Of a stretch of DNA of 64,000 nt, positions 62,069-64,000 are shown one piece after another. The notes beneath the pieces were generated by a model. The model was given only the letters and a program-made list of their open reading frames with translations. It was not told the origin of the DNA and ran no database searches. Position 1 is the stretch's first letter. Every line of letters begins with the position of its first letter. A program made the translations under genes and the position numbers. Origin of the DNA: Prosthecobacter algae (lineage in GTDB: Bacteria > Verrucomicrobiota > Verrucomicrobiia > Verrucomicrobiales > Verrucomicrobiaceae); NCBI RefSeq assembly GCF_039542385.1, contig NZ_BAABIA010000004.1, positions 62,001 through 126,000 on the forward strand, given 5' to 3'.

Positions 62069-63787
62069 ATGACCCGCTCTTCCTTTTGCTCCCGGACTGC
62101 CGCCTTTTTGGTGCTGGCGACTTGCAGCCCTTCACTCCTTGCCGCTGACGTCATCGAGGCGGATGTCTGCATCTATGGCGGCACCAGCGGTGGTGTGGCG
62201 GCGGCGGTGCAGGCGGCCCGCATGGGGAAACGTGTGGTCATTGCGGAACCCGGTCGCCATCTGGGTGGCATGACCTCCGGGGGCCTCAGTGCTGTGGATA
62301 TCGGGGATCCTCGCAGTGTGGGAGGGATCTCGCGCGAATACTTTACCAAGCTGGCGGCCACCGTGGGAACAGTCCTCGCCTGGGACAAACCGTTTGTTGC
62401 CAAAGGCGGCGGCCCGGCCACCGGCGGGGCTTATGCCATCGAGCCCCACAAGGCTGAAGAGGTCTATGCAAAAATGGCGCGTGAGGCGGGCGTCCAGGTT
62501 CACTTCGGAGCGAGGCTGGCCAGGGTGCTCAAAGAGGGGGCGAGCATCACTGAATTTGTCACGGAGGACGGCACGATCTTCCGCGCGAAGATGTATGTGG
62601 ACACCACTTATGAAGGCGACCTGATGGCGAAAGCCGGTGTCAGCTACACGCTGCTGCGTGAGGGCAATGCGAAGTATGGGGAGACCTACAATGGCATCTA
62701 TTACGATGAAAAATACGTGCCCCGCACAGGCCACCTACAGCCGGGGACGACAGGGCGTGTCAAAGGCGGGCAGGGCGTGTGGGATCGGGATTTTCCGCTG
62801 GACCCTTTTGTGGTGAAAGGCGATCCCAAAAGCGGCCTCTTACCCCTGATTCAGGAAGGTGATCCCGGCCGCCCTGGCGAGCCTGCACCGGGGGTTCAGG
62901 CCTACTGTTTCCGCCTCTGCCTGAGCGTGGACCCTGCTAATAGCACCCCCATAGCGCCACCTCGCGGCTATGACCCGAAGCGGTATGAGATCGTCGCACG
63001 CTTCATCGAGGCCTGCCTTGCCAACGGGGATGACATGGACCTGCGTTGGTTTTCCAAGCATGATGCTCTGCCTAACCAAAAGTGGGATTTTAATACCGCC
63101 ACCTTTGGGGGGAATCTGCCAGGAGCCAGCCATGAATGGCCGGAGGCCAGCTATGCTCGTCGACAGGAGATCGCCAAAGAGCATGAGAACTACCATCGGG
63201 GGCTGCTCCACTTTTTGGCAACCGATCCCCGAGTGCCGGCGAAAGTCCGCAAGGACATGGCGCGCTTTGGCCTACCAAAGGATGAGTTCACCGACAATGG
63301 CGGCTGGCCACACCAGATCTACGTTCGCGAGGCCCGCCGCATGATCAGCGATCTGGTGCTGACCGAGCACCACACCTTTGGCCGTGAGATCGCCCCCAAA
63401 CCGGTGAGCCTCGGCAGCTACGGCACGGACACCCATGAAATCCGCCGCATCGTGAAGGATGGCATCGTCATCCGCGAAGGCAAGACCGCAGGTGGCCGGG
63501 GGGGCTTCGGCCCTTACCAGATCGGCTATGACTGCATCGTGCCCAAGCCGTCGGAGTGTGAAAACTTGTTCGTCACCTTTGCCCTCAGTTGCAGCCACAC
63601 CGCCTTCAGCAGCCTGCGTATGGAGCCTGTCTTCATGGTCACCAGCCAGAGTGCCGCGACAGCCGCCGTCATCGCCATTGAGGACGGTGTGTCCGTCCAA
63701 AAAGTGGACTATGAGAAACTGCGGACCCGGCTGGAGAAGGACGGGCAGGTTTTGACCTGCAAGTTCAAGGACAGCGGAGGTCATTGA
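62069..63787 (+). CDS. Secreted FAD-dependent oxidoreductase
   Basis: 572 residues. Signal peptide (SRTAAFLVLATCSPSLLAAD). The dinucleotide-binding loop is IYGGTSGGVAAAVQAARMGKRVVIAEPGRHLGG, with MTSGGLSAVD next, as in the FAD_oxidored family of Verrucomicrobia/Planctomycetes (sometimes annotated xanthan lyase-like). The C-terminus has FVTFALSCSHTAFSSLRMEPVFM. Substrate unknown, possibly a carbohydrate. ATG 62069. Confidence 0.88.
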   Translation: MTRSSFCSRTAAFLVLATCSPSLLAADVIEADVCIYGGTSGGVAAAVQAARMGKRVVIAEPGRHLGGMTSGGLSAVDIGDPRSVGGISREYFTKLAATVGTVLAWDKPFVAKGGGPATGGAYAIEPHKAEEVYAKMAREAGVQVHFGARLARVLKEGASITEFVTEDGTIFRAKMYVDTTYEGDLMAKAGVSYTLLREGNAKYGETYNGIYYDEKYVPRTGHLQPGTTGRVKGGQGVWDRDFPLDPFVVKGDPKSGLLPLIQEGDPGRPGEPAPGVQAYCFRLCLSVDPANSTPIAPPRGYDPKRYEIVARFIEACLANGDDMDLRWFSKHDALPNQKWDFNTATFGGNLPGASHEWPEASYARRQEIAKEHENYHRGLLHFLATDPRVPAKVRKDMARFGLPKDEFTDNGGWPHQIYVREARRMISDLVLTEHHTFGREIAPKPVSLGSYGTDTHEIRRIVKDGIVIREGKTAGGRGGFGPYQIGYDCIVPKPSECENLFVTFALSCSHTAFSSLRMEPVFMVTSQSAATAAVIAIEDGVSVQKVDYEKLRTRLEKDGQVLTCKFKDSGGH

Positions 63788-63966
63788 TAACCTCAAATCG
63801 AGGCATGCTTCCAGAGATCGGGGAGATGCCTGATTCGAAGCTCTTTCCAAAGTTTCCCCAATGTTTACACCAGCCACGGTCGGAACGAACCCGCTACCAC
63901 AGACGAAATCATCCCGCGGCGAAGCACTACTGGCGATGTGGAATGTATTGCACTCGAAGTGACCTT

Positions 63967-64000
63967 ATGAAACGAACCATCCTTCTATCGTCGATCTTCG
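63967..64000 (+). CDS. Start of a further CDS, truncated at the window end
   Basis: ATG at 63967 followed by codons reading MKRTILLSSIF to the last base. The basic start and hydrophobic run look like a signal peptide. The gene continues beyond the window, so product and true start cannot be confirmed. Confidence 0.45.
   Translation, partial: MKRTILLSSIF

Overview
The window is a gene-dense, mostly housekeeping stretch of a bacterial chromosome. The most likely source is the Verrucomicrobiota, near Prosthecobacter/Verrucomicrobium. The clues are many secreted proteins of families enriched in that phylum (ThuA-like, sulfatase, beta-helix, PQQ-type beta-propeller, FAD-dependent oxidoreductase, DUF6600, a di-haem peroxidase with a C-terminal module of the type 'YQLQSSTDL'), a long Bacteroidetes-type PurF, a NupG-like transporter, few Shine-Dalgarno sequences and moderately high G+C. 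This is inference from family composition; no rRNA or other phylogenetic marker gene is present. No tRNA, rRNA, CRISPR array, prophage or intact insertion sequence was seen.

Layout. 0-9.5 kb: a GYF/PH-domain membrane protein, sufS-sufU (Fe-S assembly), mutM, scpA, a minus-strand run of LacI regulator, L,D-transpeptidase and zinc alcohol dehydrogenase, then lspA with a clear terminator. 9.5-11.2 kb: an AT-rich gap, then a Gln/His-rich NlpC/P60-like secreted protein and a 78-residue unknown. 11.2-13.8 kb: the ferrous iron operon feoA-feoB-feoB-associated Cys-rich protein. 14-18.2 kb: an orphan PotC-like permease, a DUF5069 protein, a fatty-acid-hydroxylase-family membrane protein, moeB-Trm112 and a cupin. 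18.2-25.4 kb: long-form purF, DUF502, and sucA-sucB. 25.5-30.4 kb: cinA, gdx/sugE behind a guanidine-II riboswitch, thuA-like, trxA, mazG, ydcF-like. 30.4-34.9 kb: menD and menF (menaquinone), a membrane-anchored protein and tlyA. 35-45 kb: beta-helix protein, sulfatase-lectin fusion, queD-like, small membrane proteins, parA divergent from a SWIM/SNF2 helicase, an H-type lectin and a DacA-like carboxypeptidase. 45-64 kb: DUF6600 protein, SpeE-like methyltransferase, an unusual cupin protein, secreted proteins, di-haem peroxidase, YCII protein, UvrD-like helicase, a DUF58/VWA pair, a siroheme-decarboxylase-like protein, NupG-like transporter, beta-propeller, FAD oxidoreductase and the first codons of another secreted protein.

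The best non-coding discovery is a tandem-hairpin guanidine-II (mini-ykkC) riboswitch at 27122-27168 on the minus strand, directly upstream of a guanidinium exporter gene. The most interesting proteins are a fused AhbA/AhbB (NirDL)-type siroheme decarboxylase relative usually mistaken for an Lrp/AsnC regulator, a cupin-plus-helical protein of unknown function, an H-type lectin without signal peptide, and a SWIM/SNF2 helicase sharing a 54-bp divergent promoter region with an orphan ParA. I did not find a convincing wholly new multi-gene system; the window looks like a core chromosome with scattered lineage-specific genes.
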